DNA of 64,000 bases from Deefgea salmonis (lineage in GTDB: Bacteria > Pseudomonadota > Gammaproteobacteria > Burkholderiales > Chitinibacteraceae): the NCBI RefSeq assembly GCF_020531905.1, contig NZ_JAJAWG010000005.1, positions 62,001-126,000 on the forward strand. The letters are read 5' to 3'. Shown here one piece after another: positions 34,989-45,138 of this stretch (position 1 is its first letter; each line of letters opens with the position of its first letter). The translations under genes and the position numbers were made by a program. The notes under the pieces were generated by a model. The model ran no database searches. It had not been told where the DNA came from and saw nothing but the letters and a program-made list of their open reading frames with translations.

Positions 34989-35633
34989 TTATTGCTTACC
35001 ATCCCAATGCACAAAATTTCTTAATAATTGCAGCCCCGCAGTGTGGCTTTTTTCGGGGTGGCATTGGATTGCAAAGATATTGTCTTTGGCGATGGCGACA
35101 GCAAAGCGATTAGGGTAGCCGGTTTCAATGATGGTGTCGTGCGGCTCGGTCGGTGCAAAATGATAGCTGTGAACGAAGTAAAAGCGCTCTTTGTCAGCAA
35201 TGCCAGCCCATAGCGGATGATCTTGCACAATGAATGTTTCATTCCAGCCCATATGCGGCACTTTGAGTTTTTGGCCTTGCTCATCGTGCATGTTTTCGGG
35301 CTTGAACTTAATGACTTGGCCTTTAAATACGCCAAGGCAATCCATATCGCCTTCTTCGCTATGTTCAAACAATAACTGAGCACCCACGCAAATACCTAAA
35401 AAAGGCTTGCTCGCCGCAGCATCCAGTACGGCTTGCTTTAAGCCGCTCGCCTCAAGTTCGCGCAGACAATCGGGCATGGCGCCTTGGCCAGGAAAGACCA
35501 CTTTATCTGCACTGGCCACCACAGCAGGGTCGGCGGTGAGGATGATTTCGGCATCGGCTTGTGCGACAAATTCCAATGCTTTGGTCACCGAATGCAAATT
35601 GCCCATGCCGTAATCTACGATTGCTATTTTCAT
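34989..35633 (-). CDS. hisH: Imidazole glycerol phosphate synthase glutaminase subunit HisH
   Basis: The 214-residue class I amidotransferase starts at ATG 35633 (MKIAIVDYGMGNLHSV). Catalytic triad: Cys in FLGICVGAQLLF, and His/Glu in FAIQCHPEKSH. It supplies ammonia to HisF. The 113-bp gap to hisA holds nothing recognisable; a CACAGAGGC-type inverted repeat lies between it and hisB. Confidence 0.97.
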   Translation of the reverse strand: MKIAIVDYGMGNLHSVTKALEFVAQADAEIILTADPAVVASADKVVFPGQGAMPDCLRELEASGLKQAVLDAAASKPFLGICVGAQLLFEHSEEGDMDCLGVFKGQVIKFKPENMHDEQGQKLKVPHMGWNETFIVQDHPLWAGIADKERFYFVHSYHFAPTEPHDTIIETGYPNRFAVAIAKDNIFAIQCHPEKSHTAGLQLLRNFVHWDGKQ

Positions 35634-35644
35634 TTTAAATATTT

Positions 35645-35748
35645 CACCACAGAGGCACAGAGACACAGAGGGAGTAGTGGAAAAACAAAAACGATTGAGT
35701 GTTCATTGGTCGTCTTGGTTTGTCTCTGCGCCTCTGTGTCTCTGTGGT
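35645..35748. repeat. CACAGAGGC-type inverted repeat (locus 4), between hisB and hisH
   Basis: CACCACAGAGGCACAGAGAC (from 35645) is mirrored by TCTCTGCGCCTCTGTGTCTC (from about 35723), ending near 35748. The two arms could fold into a long hairpin in the his transcript. Confidence 0.75.
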
Positions 35749-35765
35749 TAATGTTTTTAGCCAAA

Positions 35766-36359
35766 TTAGCCGACTAGCGTGCCCTTGGTCGATGGCGTGA
35801 TGCCTGCCATGCGGGGGTCGTGCTCAACGGCCATACGCAAAGCGCGACCCAGTGCTTTGAAAATCGTTTCAGCTTGGTGATGGGCATTTTTGCCCTTGAG
35901 ATTGTCGATGTGTAAGCTGATTGCGGCATGGTTGACAAAACCACGGAAGAATTCACCAAATAAATCGACATCAAAACCGCCAATCATTGCGCGAGTGTAT
36001 TCGCAATCGTATTCCAAACAGGGGCGACCCGATAAATCGACGACCACGCGCGAGAGCGCTTCATCCAGTGGTACATAGCTATGGCCGTAGCGCACAATGC
36101 CTTTTTTATCGCCAACGGCTTGAGCAAAGGCTTGCCCCAAGGTAATACCAACATCTTCAACCGTGTGATGGGCGTCAATATGCAAATCACCAACGGCTTT
36201 GATTTCGATGTCAAATAGGCCGTGGCGAGCGACTTGGTCGAGCATATGCTCAAAAAAAGGCACGCCGGTATCAAATTTGCTGATCCCAGTGCCATCTAAA
36301 TTGAGGGTGATGGTGATTTGAGTTTCTAAGGTATTGCGGCTAACTGTTACTTGGCGCAT
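35766..36359 (-). CDS. hisB: Imidazoleglycerol-phosphate dehydratase HisB (monofunctional)
   Basis: The product has 197 residues from ATG 36359 ([15 protein letters not shown]), which matches the usual start; an in-frame ATG at 36395 is less likely. Metal-binding clusters [10 protein letters not shown] and GKNAHHQAE and the FFEHMLDQ motif are present. The HisB-N phosphatase of the bifunctional enterobacterial enzyme is absent, so a separate histidinol phosphatase is needed. First gene of the hisB-H-A-x-F-I-E unit. Confidence 0.97.
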   Translation of the reverse strand: MRQVTVSRNTLETQITITLNLDGTGISKFDTGVPFFEHMLDQVARHGLFDIEIKAVGDLHIDAHHTVEDVGITLGQAFAQAVGDKKGIVRYGHSYVPLDEALSRVVVDLSGRPCLEYDCEYTRAMIGGFDVDLFGEFFRGFVNHAAISLHIDNLKGKNAHHQAETIFKALGRALRMAVEHDPRMAGITPSTKGTLVG

Positions 36360-36709
36360 GAATTTGTTCTCGAGATTGGCAATGGACAAGGGCATTGAGC
36401 AGAAATGCGCAGACCAAAATGATGTTGCACTATTCTATCAGAATCCGCCGAATCGTTACTGATGCCACGCGCTTTCTTTCTCATAGTTGGAAAGCGACGG
36501 TTGAAACGCAATACTCAATCTGGCGCGATATTTTATTTTGATGTCATTTATCTTTCGAGCGCGCTCAAGTATTGGGCCATTGATGACGATAGCAAGTCAG
36601 TCATCAATGCGTTCATCACCCGGGAAGTGGGGATTTGTTGATGACGATATTGTCATATCGTGTGCTGCCGATCTGATTTTTCGTTCTAAACAATAGGTGA
36701 GTCCATTCT
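36360..36709. other. Divergent promoter region between hisB and the TPR gene
   Basis: 350 bp with no supported gene. It holds a 12-bp direct repeat TTGATGACGATA (near 36581 and 36637) and a minus-strand GATAGAAT that could be a -10 of the his operon. No his leader peptide or attenuator was seen. Confidence 0.4.
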
Positions 36710-37747
36710 GTGATTGAGCTGCAATTAACTGAGCAAGTGATGCGTCAACAGCGGGTGTTGGCGGTTGCGCAATCGATGTTCCTTGAGCCGGTTGGCGCGC
36801 GCTCGCAGTGCCTGGTTTTGTTGGATGAAGCAAGAGCGGTATTTGATGCGCCTTGTTTGATTGATTGCGCGGTATTGCTCTCACAAATTGAAGACCAGCT
36901 CGGCGACTTAAACCAAGCAATTCGTTGTTTAACAGAGGCGCTGGTGTATGCCGAAGAATTTAAGCAAACGCAGCGCATGCCAGAGATCCTCGAACAAATC
37001 GGCCGTTGCTATTACTCGCAAGCGTGTTATCCCCAGGCGCTGGAACATTGGCAGCAATGCGCTGTTTTATGTGGCAAACAAGCCGCGTTTTTAAAAACGC
37101 GCAGCTTGGCGCTGATTGGTTTGGGGCAGATTTGCGATGCTGGTGGTGACTATGTTTTGGCCGAGCAAATGCAGCGTCTTGCCCATGGCCTATTGGCGGA
37201 CCATGCTGATGTGTTTTTATTGGTGAAGGCTCAAATTAATTGGGCGGTTAGTTTAAAAAAAATCGGTGAAATTGCGGCGGCGACCGCATTATTACGCGAC
37301 GCTTTACATCAGTGTTTACAGCAAAATTTACCGCATTATGCGGCGACAAGCTCATATCGCTTGGCTGAAATTAAACTAGAAACCGGGGATTTAATCACTG
37401 CTGAAGGCTTGATTGCTGATGGTTTAGCCATTGTTGCTAGCACGCCATATCATTGGGCTGAGGCCAATTTATTGGCTTTATCTGCGCAATTAATAGCGAA
37501 AAAAGGGCAGCCTTTATCGGCGCTGGCCATGATTCAGCGTGGCTTGTTGATTGCCAAAACGGATGGTTTACGGCATTTAGAAATGCGTTTAAGCGAACAG
37601 GCTGAGCGTTATGCCCGCAGTACGGGGCAGTTTGAATTGGCCGATGATTTAGCGCGTCGAGTGAATTTTATTTTGCTGCATTTAAATGCGGCGATGGTGC
37701 CGAATATTTCACCCAATTTAAGCGGTCTGAGTGAATTGCTTATTTAG
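36710..37747 (+). CDS. TPR-repeat protein, function unknown
   Basis: A 345-residue all-helical protein made of TPR-like repeats (for example LSQIEDQLGDLNQAIRCLTEAL and QIGRCYYSQACYPQALEHWQ, then several more to about residue 310). No catalytic domain, signal peptide or membrane helix, so it is a cytoplasmic scaffold or sensor. It resembles the TPR half of MalT/GGDEF-type regulators, but the effector domain is missing. The GTG start at 36710 is 8 nt after AGGTGAG. It interrupts the his block on the opposite strand and ends in a strong terminator. Confidence 0.75.
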   Translation: MIELQLTEQVMRQQRVLAVAQSMFLEPVGARSQCLVLLDEARAVFDAPCLIDCAVLLSQIEDQLGDLNQAIRCLTEALVYAEEFKQTQRMPEILEQIGRCYYSQACYPQALEHWQQCAVLCGKQAAFLKTRSLALIGLGQICDAGGDYVLAEQMQRLAHGLLADHADVFLLVKAQINWAVSLKKIGEIAAATALLRDALHQCLQQNLPHYAATSSYRLAEIKLETGDLITAEGLIADGLAIVASTPYHWAEANLLALSAQLIAKKGQPLSALAMIQRGLLIAKTDGLRHLEMRLSEQAERYARSTGQFELADDLARRVNFILLHLNAAMVPNISPNLSGLSELLI

Positions 37748-37794
37748 GGTATATGATTGTAGGCTATGCCTATATTGGTTTACATGGCAATACC
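37748..37794. repeat. 47-bp GGTAT-N37-ATACC dyad (exact, intergenic)
   Basis: Starts at the first base after the TAG stop of the TPR gene; contains a TAGGC-TAT-GCCTA hairpin. The terminator at 37819 follows. Confidence 0.65.
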
Positions 37795-37818
37795 TTGTTG
37801 TTTTATAGTTGCCATACA

Positions 37819-37856
37819 ACAGCCCCGCAATCGTGATTGTGGGGCTGTTTGTTTTA
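37819..37856 (+). terminator. Intrinsic terminator between the TPR gene and hisD
   Basis: Stem ACAGCCCCGCAATC/GATTGTGGGGCTGT (37819-37832, 37835-37848; one G.T pair) with a 2-nt loop as drawn, then TTTGTTTT. It serves the TPR gene; hisD ends inside its T-tract from the other side. Confidence 0.85.
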
Positions 37857-39149
37857 GGCTTTAAAGCGCAGTTCAGCGGCATTGGCATGCGCAGTTAGCC
37901 CTTCACCGTGCGCCAAAACGCTGGCGATTTTGCCGAGTTTTTGGGCGCCAGCTGCAGAGACTTTAATGATCGACGAGCGCTTTTGGAAGTCATACACCCC
38001 GAGTGGGCTGGAAAAACGCGCGCTGCGGGCGGTTGGCAACACATGGTTGGGTCCTGCGCAATAATCGCCCAAGCTTTCTGAAGTGAATTGCCCCATAAAA
38101 ATCGCCCCTGCGTGGCGGATTTTTGGCAATAGCGCATCAGGGTCGGCGACGGATAATTCCAAATGCTCTGGTGCGATGTAATTGCTGATTTCGCAGGCTT
38201 GAGCCAAGTCTTTCACCAAAATCAGCGCGCCGCGATTGGCCAGTGATGCGCTGATAATGTCTTTGCGCGGCTGGTTTGGTAGCAATTTAGCGATGCTGGC
38301 TTCAACTTCGGCCAAGTAAGCAGCGTTGGTACAGAGCAGAATCGATTGCGCGATTTCATCGTGTTCGGCTTGGCTAAACAAATCCATCGCCACCCAATCG
38401 GCAGGCGTTGTGCCGTCGGCAATCACTAAAATTTCGGATGGGCCGGCCACCATATCAATGCCAACGATACCAAATACGGCGCGTTTGGCGGCCGCCACGT
38501 AGGCATTGCCGGGTCCGGTGATTTTGTCGACTTGCGGCACAGTTTGCGTGCCAAATGCCAATGCGCCAACGGCTTGCGCGCCACCAATGGTAAAGGCACG
38601 GCTCACACCGGCCACATACGCCGCACCGAGCACCATATCATTGCGCTCACCACGCGGTGTTGGCACTACCATGATGATTTCTTGAACGCCAGCAACGTGG
38701 GCTGGAATGGCATTCATCAGAACTGAAGATGGATAAGTTGCTTTGCCGCCGGGAACATAAATACCCACGCGATCGAGCGCGGTCACTTGCTGGCCGAGCA
38801 GTGTGCCGTCTTCGTCTTCATACGACCATGATGCCATTTTTTGTTTTTCATGAAAGCTGCGCACGCGCGCGGCAGCGGCTTGTAATGCGGCGGCTTGCTC
38901 TTGTGGCAGGCGTTCAAACGCGGCTTTGAGTTCTTCTTGGCTTAGCTCCAAATCGGCCATCGATTGTGCTGCTGTGCCGTCAAACTGATTGGTGTAGTCA
39001 ATCACTGCGGCGTCGCCACGCTGTTTTACATCGGCCAAAATGGCGGCAACGCGAAGGTCGACTTGCGGGTCTTGCGACGTTTCAAAAGCCAGTAGTGCGG
39101 TGAGCTCGGCGTGGAAATCGTTCGAGGTAGAATCAAAACGGCGAATCAT
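37854..39149 (-). CDS. hisD: Histidinol dehydrogenase HisD
   Basis: The product has 431 residues from ATG 39149 ([16 protein letters not shown]). Family motifs: [48 protein letters not shown] with the zinc-site region, [10 protein letters not shown] and IAPEHLEL with the catalytic Glu-His pair. It catalyses the last two oxidations to histidine. It is separated from hisB by the opposite-strand TPR gene and from hisG by two unrelated membrane-protein genes; hisC is not present. Confidence 0.97.
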   Translation of the reverse strand: MIRRFDSTSNDFHAELTALLAFETSQDPQVDLRVAAILADVKQRGDAAVIDYTNQFDGTAAQSMADLELSQEELKAAFERLPQEQAAALQAAAARVRSFHEKQKMASWSYEDEDGTLLGQQVTALDRVGIYVPGGKATYPSSVLMNAIPAHVAGVQEIIMVVPTPRGERNDMVLGAAYVAGVSRAFTIGGAQAVGALAFGTQTVPQVDKITGPGNAYVAAAKRAVFGIVGIDMVAGPSEILVIADGTTPADWVAMDLFSQAEHDEIAQSILLCTNAAYLAEVEASIAKLLPNQPRKDIISASLANRGALILVKDLAQACEISNYIAPEHLELSVADPDALLPKIRHAGAIFMGQFTSESLGDYCAGPNHVLPTARSARFSSPLGVYDFQKRSSIIKVSAAGAQKLGKIASVLAHGEGLTAHANAAELRFKA

Positions 39150-39309
39150 GGCGTAGACCCAAAGCAAGAAAGAATGGCCTTGATTATACCCTGACTTATC
39201 CTGCTATCGGCAGCGATCCAGCGAATTGTCATGTAAGCGCCAGACTCAATATTGGCGTGATTGAAGGCGCTTTGGCTGTGGTGGTTTGTTTTTGATGCCG
39301 TGCTCGATG

Positions 39310-39354
39310 CCGCATACCCCGCGCCGTCATTGATGGACGACGCGGGGTATGCGG
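39310..39354. other. Strong inverted repeat downstream of the UPF0114 gene
   Basis: CCGCATACCCCGCG (39310-39323) and its perfect complement (39341-39354) form a 14-bp GC-rich stem with further GTC/GAC pairing inside. No U-run follows on either strand, so a plain intrinsic terminator is unlikely; an mRNA 3'-end stabiliser or cruciform is possible. Confidence 0.6.
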
Positions 39355-39362
39355 TGCGGTGT

Positions 39363-39893
39363 TTAGTGCGGGTTAGATACCGAATGCAGCAGTTTATCGG
39401 TGTAAGCGAGCGCCGCAGCAGACACCAGGAAAGACAAATGAATAATCACTTGCCATTTCATCGTGGCCTCTGAGGTTTGTGCCGCGTTGATAAAGGTCTG
39501 CAATAGGTGGATCGACGAAATGCTGATAATCGCCATCGAGAGTTTGACTTTAAGTACCGTGGCATTCACGTGATTTAGCCATTCGGGTTGGTCTGGATCA
39601 CTATCAATATGCAGTCGAGAAACAAAGGTTTCATAGCCGCCAACGGTGACCATGAGCAATAAATTGGCGATCATCACCACGTCGATTAAACCCAATACGG
39701 CGAGCATAATTTGGGTTTCGCTCAATGAGGTTAAATTCATCAGCATATTAAAAAGAGCGGCTAAAAACTTATAGGCATACACGCCCTGTACGATGATCAG
39801 TCCTAAGTAAATCGGCAGTTGTAGCCAGCGGCTATTAAAAATAATTTTGGAAATAAACGGGGTTTTGGTATTGGATGCAGTTGAGGGTTTCAT
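39363..39893 (-). CDS. UPF0114 (YqhA-like) membrane protein
   Basis: The product has 176 residues from ATG 39893; an ATG at 39908 overlaps the stop of the channel gene (ATGA) and is also possible. Three to four hydrophobic helices and [11 protein letters not shown] and [12 protein letters not shown] match E. coli YqhA, a family of unknown function in the inner membrane. The gene is coupled to an ion-channel gene, which suggests a shared role in ion homeostasis (inference). Confidence 0.85.
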   Translation of the reverse strand: MKPSTASNTKTPFISKIIFNSRWLQLPIYLGLIIVQGVYAYKFLAALFNMLMNLTSLSETQIMLAVLGLIDVVMIANLLLMVTVGGYETFVSRLHIDSDPDQPEWLNHVNATVLKVKLSMAIISISSIHLLQTFINAAQTSEATMKWQVIIHLSFLVSAAALAYTDKLLHSVSNPH

Positions 39894-39904
39894 CTCGCAA
39901 GGCC

Positions 39905-40504
39905 TCATAAATTCGAAGTAGTGGGGTGGTCAGTTTGACTGACCGCGTGATCGTGACTGAGTTCGGTTGTGGGGTCGATTTTGGGCTTACGCGGCGTTTT
40001 GGGTTTGGACTGCGGAAAAATCACCCGACTAAAGATGAGCGTCATAAATACGCCAAAATGCGTGGTTCCAATCAGCGACTCGGCAATAAATAACATTTGT
40101 CCTTGGTCAGAGCACGGCAGTAAATCGCCAAAACCGACGGTAGAAAAAATTTCGGCAGAGAAATAAATCGCTTGCAGTAAAGTTGGCGCTTTGAGGCAGT
40201 GCAGCGGTGGACCAAATACAGCAAAATGATGCCAACCAATCGCAAACACCATGGCCAAAATGATATTGCTTAAGACAAACAACCAAACCGCATGCGCTGG
40301 GGTCACGCCATCGCTTAGGCGCTGCCCTTTGGCAATACTAAAAATAAAGTAAAAATAATTGGCGTAAATGGCAACGATAAAAACAATCAGCCGCTCATTA
40401 ATATGAGTAAAGGTGAAAAGTTGCAATAGCCATGGCCAGCAAAACATCATGGCCAGCGCATAAAATGGCGCTTTGCGCCAACTAATCCAATTTCGCCACG
40501 GCAT
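39905..40504 (-). CDS. Two-helix potassium channel (Ion_trans_2 family)
   Basis: A 199-residue membrane protein with helices around 15-30, 38-58 and 75-95 and a pore region near residue 115-165. The selectivity filter reads [11 protein letters not shown], a TVGFGD variant of the potassium signature TVGYGD. The C-terminal tail (about 170-199) is polar with no RCK domain. Embedded between hisG and the YqhA-like gene, all on the minus strand with tiny gaps, so transcription with hisG is likely. Confidence 0.85.
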   Translation of the reverse strand: MPWRNWISWRKAPFYALAMMFCWPWLLQLFTFTHINERLIVFIVAIYANYFYFIFSIAKGQRLSDGVTPAHAVWLFVLSNIILAMVFAIGWHHFAVFGPPLHCLKAPTLLQAIYFSAEIFSTVGFGDLLPCSDQGQMLFIAESLIGTTHFGVFMTLIFSRVIFPQSKPKTPRKPKIDPTTELSHDHAVSQTDHPTTSNL

Positions 40505-40509
40505 CGTGC

Positions 40510-41157
40510 TTAGTTTTTCCGGCTATTAACCGTTGTCGTAAACGCGTCGAGCATGGGTTGAATTCGCGCCTGCTTGAGTTTGAGTGCCGATTGATTAATG
40601 ACCAAACGACTTGAAATATCACGAATATGCTCAACCGCTACTAAATCATTGGCTTTGAGCGTACTGCCGGTCGAAACCAGATCGACAATGGCGTCGGCCA
40701 AGCCGACTAAGGGCGCTAATTCCATTGAACCATACAGTTTGATTAAATCGATATGCACGCCTTTGCTGGCAAAATGCTCTTTAGCCTGCTCGGTGTATTT
40801 GGTGGCAATGCGTAAACGCGCGCCTTGTTTCACCGCTTCAGCATAATCAAAGCCATTTTGCACTGCCACCATCAGGCTGCATTTGGCGATTTCTAAATCC
40901 AGTGGCTGATACAAACCTTGGCCGCCATGCTCGATCAACACATCTTTACCGGCAACGCCTAAATCGGCCGCGCCGTATTGCACATAAGTTGGCACATCGG
41001 AAGCACGAACGATAATCAGCTGCACATCGGCTTGGTTGGTGCCGATGATCAGCTTGCGGGTGCTTTCGGGGGCTTCACTGGGCACAATTCCTGCCGCAGC
41101 CAATAGCGGTAGCGTTTCTTCAAAAATACGGCCTTTCGATAGCGCGATCGTAATCAT
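40510..41157 (-). CDS. hisG: ATP phosphoribosyltransferase HisG (short form)
   Basis: The 215-residue catalytic subunit starts [19 protein letters not shown] and has [14 protein letters not shown] and [16 protein letters not shown], the PRPP-binding loop. It lacks the C-terminal regulatory domain, so it is the short HisG that requires HisZ as regulatory subunit; hisZ is not in the window. First committed step of histidine synthesis. Confidence 0.96.
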   Translation of the reverse strand: MITIALSKGRIFEETLPLLAAAGIVPSEAPESTRKLIIGTNQADVQLIIVRASDVPTYVQYGAADLGVAGKDVLIEHGGQGLYQPLDLEIAKCSLMVAVQNGFDYAEAVKQGARLRIATKYTEQAKEHFASKGVHIDLIKLYGSMELAPLVGLADAIVDLVSTGSTLKANDLVAVEHIRDISSRLVINQSALKLKQARIQPMLDAFTTTVNSRKN

Positions 41158-41190
41158 TAGGGTTCCAGCAGTGGCGCAAGCGCCACGGTT

Positions 41191-41594
41191 TTATTTAAAT
41201 AGTTTGAGGCCGGCAGGGTATTTGGCAGGCCAACCGTTCATCGCTTTGGCCGCTTCCCACACCGAAAACAAAGACGCACCAATGGCAACCCACCAAATAA
41301 AAATGGGCGTTTTAAAGAACAAAGTTGCAATCAGCGCCAAGACATAAAAACACGCCATTAGCATTTGAAAATTACACACTTGCACCGCGTGTTGTTCAAC
41401 AAATTCCGAGTGCGCGCGGGCAAATTGCAAACCTAAAAAAGGAATGATCAGTGCCAACACTTGCAGCGGCATAATCGGTAACCAAGATAGCCCGGACAAA
41501 TGCAAAATCACGGCGCTGGTTTTTTCTGCCTGCGTCGGTGGTTTGACTTTGCCGTCGCTGTCTTGTCCTGCCGGCTTGGGGTTGATATTGAACA

Positions 41595-41595
<1 letters not shown>
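41191..41595 (-). CDS. DUF4870-type small membrane protein
   Basis: 134 residues: a polar start (about 25) and then three hydrophobic helices with LHLSGLSWLPIMPLQVLALIIPFL, ARAHSEFVEQHAVQVCNFQ and a final WWVAIGASLFSVWEA. This arrangement matches DUF4870/Tic20-like proteins of unknown function. Its ATG overlaps the murA stop (TAATG), so it is coupled to murA; hisG follows 33 bp later. Confidence 0.75.
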
Positions 41596-42851
<1,256 letters not shown>

Positions 42852-42960
42852 TCAATTCTCTAAAAACGAAATAGGCAATGAAATCCGTCGGCGCATGGCT
42901 TACGCAGCATCGAATGCGAGATCGCATGCTGGCTGGCAGTGGCTTGGCGACGGTGAAGTT

Positions 42961-43146
42961 TTATTTAAACCAAGTCCACCACACCCAAGCAACAATACCC
43001 ATTAGCCATGGCAAATTGCTCAGTGCAACTAAACGGCCCATGCTACGGCGATCTTGGGGTTTTTTGGCGTCGATTTTGGCTTGTTCAATAACGGCTTTGG
43101 CGTCATCAATGGCCGATAAATCAAAACGTTTATCGGGGTTGGCCAT
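42961..43146 (-). CDS. Small single-helix membrane protein, 61 aa
   Basis: This charged protein (MANPDKRFDLSAIDDAKAVI) has one C-terminal membrane helix (LPWLMGIVAWVWWTWF). I do not recognise a family. Its ATG overlaps the TAA of the bolA-type gene by one base, which supports real translation, and the encoded start is preceded by the bolA 3' end. Its role is unknown. Confidence 0.6.
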   Translation of the reverse strand: MANPDKRFDLSAIDDAKAVIEQAKIDAKKPQDRRSMGRLVALSNLPWLMGIVAWVWWTWFK

Positions 43147-43385
43147 TAACGTTTGGCCATTTCAGCCGGTGTGAGGGTCGCGCGCATTGAAATTGCGTGC
43201 AGCTCGCCTGAGTCGATATGGGCTTTTAGGCCGTCGTTGATTAAGCGATGCCGCGCCAATAAACCCAAACCTTCAAAGCGGCTTGAGACAATCGTGGCAT
43301 AAAAATGATGACCATCGCCTTCAACATCGAGCTGTTCGCAAGGTAGGATTTGGGCAATAAGGGCTTGTACTTGTTCTGGCGTCAT
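43146..43385 (-). CDS. ibaG: BolA-family protein (IbaG-like)
   Basis: The 79-residue protein has the BolA fold with VEGDGHHFYATIVSSRFEGLGLLARHRLINDGLK; the histidines and absence of a cysteine are like IbaG, which lies next to murA and the mla operon in E. coli. Works with monothiol glutaredoxins in Fe-S delivery and acid response. The 61-aa protein gene is coupled downstream. Confidence 0.9.
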   Translation of the reverse strand: MTPEQVQALIAQILPCEQLDVEGDGHHFYATIVSSRFEGLGLLARHRLINDGLKAHIDSGELHAISMRATLTPAEMAKR

Positions 43386-43444
43386 GATGCTCTTTAGGGG
43401 GTCAAATCGACTCTAGGCGATGAAATTATCGCTGGAGTAAAAAG

Positions 43445-44200
43445 TTAGCGGCGAATTTTGTATCCCGATTTTATCAAGGAGAAGGCCATTGCGGCGAGAA
43501 TAAGTAAACTAAATCCGACTACGGACAAAGAAAGCCAGGGATTGACATCACTTTGACCAAAAAATCCGTAGCGAAAGCCGTCAATCATATAAAAAACCGG
43601 ATTAAAGTGCGAAACGTGCTGCCAAAATGGCGGCAAGCTATGAATCGAGTAAAACACGCCAGATAAAAAAGTCAGCGGCATAATCAAAAAGTTTTGAAAC
43701 GCGGCCAGCTGATCAAATTTTTCGGCCCAAATCCCAGCAATCATGCCCAATACTGCCATAATGCCGCAGCCTAATAGCGCAAAAGTTAAAATCCATAGGG
43801 GGTATTTAAGGCTAGGCAAGTCAAATATTAGTGCCGTGAGCGATACCCCTAGACCGACTACCAGCCCACGTACAATCGCGGCCAGCGTATAGGCCGAGAA
43901 AAACTCAAAGTGCGACAACGGTGGTAGCAAAACAAACACCATGCTGCCGGTGATTTTGGATTGAATAATACTCGAGCTGGTATTGGCAAAAGCATTTTGC
44001 AGCATGCTCATCATCATTAAACCGGGAATCAAAAACGCGGTATAGCTCACGCCTGCTAAAGGCTGAACGCGATCGGCTAAGACTTGTGAAAACACCAGTA
44101 AATACATCAAGGCCGTTAAAATCGGCGCGGCGACGGTTTGAAAGCCAACCTTCCAAAAACGTAATATTTCTTTATAAAACAGCGTGTAAAAGCCGGTCAT
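43445..44200 (-). CDS. ABC-2 type exporter permease (YadH-like)
   Basis: The 251-residue protein has six hydrophobic helices and matches the ABC-2 permease family from MTGFYTLFYKEILRFWKVGFQTVAAP onwards (only part quoted) to the late FYSIHSLPPFW. It pairs with the ATPase gene just upstream. YadGH-type exporters next to mla genes are common in betaproteobacteria; the substrate is unknown. An exact 47-bp dyad lies within it at 43801-43847. Confidence 0.88.
   Translation of the reverse strand: MTGFYTLFYKEILRFWKVGFQTVAAPILTALMYLLVFSQVLADRVQPLAGVSYTAFLIPGLMMMSMLQNAFANTSSSIIQSKITGSMVFVLLPPLSHFEFFSAYTLAAIVRGLVVGLGVSLTALIFDLPSLKYPLWILTFALLGCGIMAVLGMIAGIWAEKFDQLAAFQNFLIMPLTFLSGVFYSIHSLPPFWQHVSHFNPVFYMIDGFRYGFFGQSDVNPWLSLSVVGFSLLILAAMAFSLIKSGYKIRR
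43801..43847. repeat. 47-bp GGTAT-N37-ATACC dyad (exact, inside ABC permease gene)
   Basis: GGTAT at 43801-43805 and ATACC at 43843-43847. Confidence 0.55.
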
Positions 44201-44244
44201 TGTCGTTGCCTAAGGTGATGCGGTAAGGGGGCGGTGGTGCGCGG

Positions 44245-45138
44245 TTAAGCACTCATCATTTGAACGAAAATGTCTTCTAAATCAGCTTGGGCAATCTCAA
44301 TGTCTTTGAGCGTGAGACCTGCTTGGCGCAAGGTCATTAAAATATGCTCCAGTGCATTGCAGTCCGCCAGTTTGATTTCAAAGCCATTGTCGCGCTCGCG
44401 CAGTAACAGCGACTGCAAAGCCGCCGGCCATTGTCCGGCAGTGAGCTTGATCAGTGCGGTGCGCGCGGCGCCTCGGCTCATGATTTGCTCTTTGTTTTCT
44501 AGGGCCAGTAGGCGGCCTTGCTTGAGCATGGCGATGCGATTGCACAGCGTTTGCGCTTCTTCAAGGTAGTGTGTGGTGAGCACAATGGTGTGGCCAGCTT
44601 GATTCAGGCTGCGAATAAAGGCCCACAATGTTTGCCGTAACTCGACATCGACCCCTGCGGTCGGTTCATCAAGCACGATAACAGGGGGTTTATGCACCAA
44701 GGCTTGAGCTACCATGACGCGGCGCTTCATACCCCCAGATAGGGCGCGCATATTGGCGTCGGCTTTACTCGTTAGGCCGAGGTTTTCGAGAATATCGTCA
44801 ATCCAAGCGTTGTTATTTTTTAAGCCAAAATAACCCGATTGAAATTGCAAGGTTTCGCGCACGGTAAAAAAAGGATCAAACACCAATTCTTGCGGCACGA
44901 TACCGACGGCACGCCGCGCTTGACGGTAATCGCTGCTGACGTCGTAGCCCATGACGCTGGTGTGCCCTTGGCTGGCTTTACTCAGGCCAGCAAGAATAGA
45001 AATCAGCGTGGTTTTGCCCGCGCCATTGGGGCCAAGTAGGGCGAAAAAATCGCCTTCTTCAACGCGAAAACTAATGTCGTTCAGCGCGGTAAAGTCGCCA
45101 AATTGTTTACTGACTCGATCAAAAATAATCGCGCTCAT
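44245..45138 (-). CDS. ABC-2 type exporter ATPase (YadG-like)
   Basis: The 297-residue ATPase has Walker A LLGPNGAGKTT (about residue 34), Q-loop GIVPQEL, signature ALSGGMKRR, Walker B PVIVLDEPTAGVD and the H-loop LTTHYLEEA. A C-terminal extension (about 225-297) matches the YadG/DrrA type. Its ATG overlaps the mlaA stop (ATGA) and the permease follows, so it belongs with the mla transcript. Confidence 0.92.
   Translation of the reverse strand: MSAIIFDRVSKQFGDFTALNDISFRVEEGDFFALLGPNGAGKTTLISILAGLSKASQGHTSVMGYDVSSDYRQARRAVGIVPQELVFDPFFTVRETLQFQSGYFGLKNNNAWIDDILENLGLTSKADANMRALSGGMKRRVMVAQALVHKPPVIVLDEPTAGVDVELRQTLWAFIRSLNQAGHTIVLTTHYLEEAQTLCNRIAMLKQGRLLALENKEQIMSRGAARTALIKLTAGQWPAALQSLLLRERDNGFEIKLADCNALEHILMTLRQAGLTLKDIEIAQADLEDIFVQMMSA

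Noticed and set aside
41217-41263. Possible dyad GGTAT...ACACC in the DUF4870-type gene
   Set aside because: One mismatch in the inner half-site; left out of the count to keep the criterion strict.
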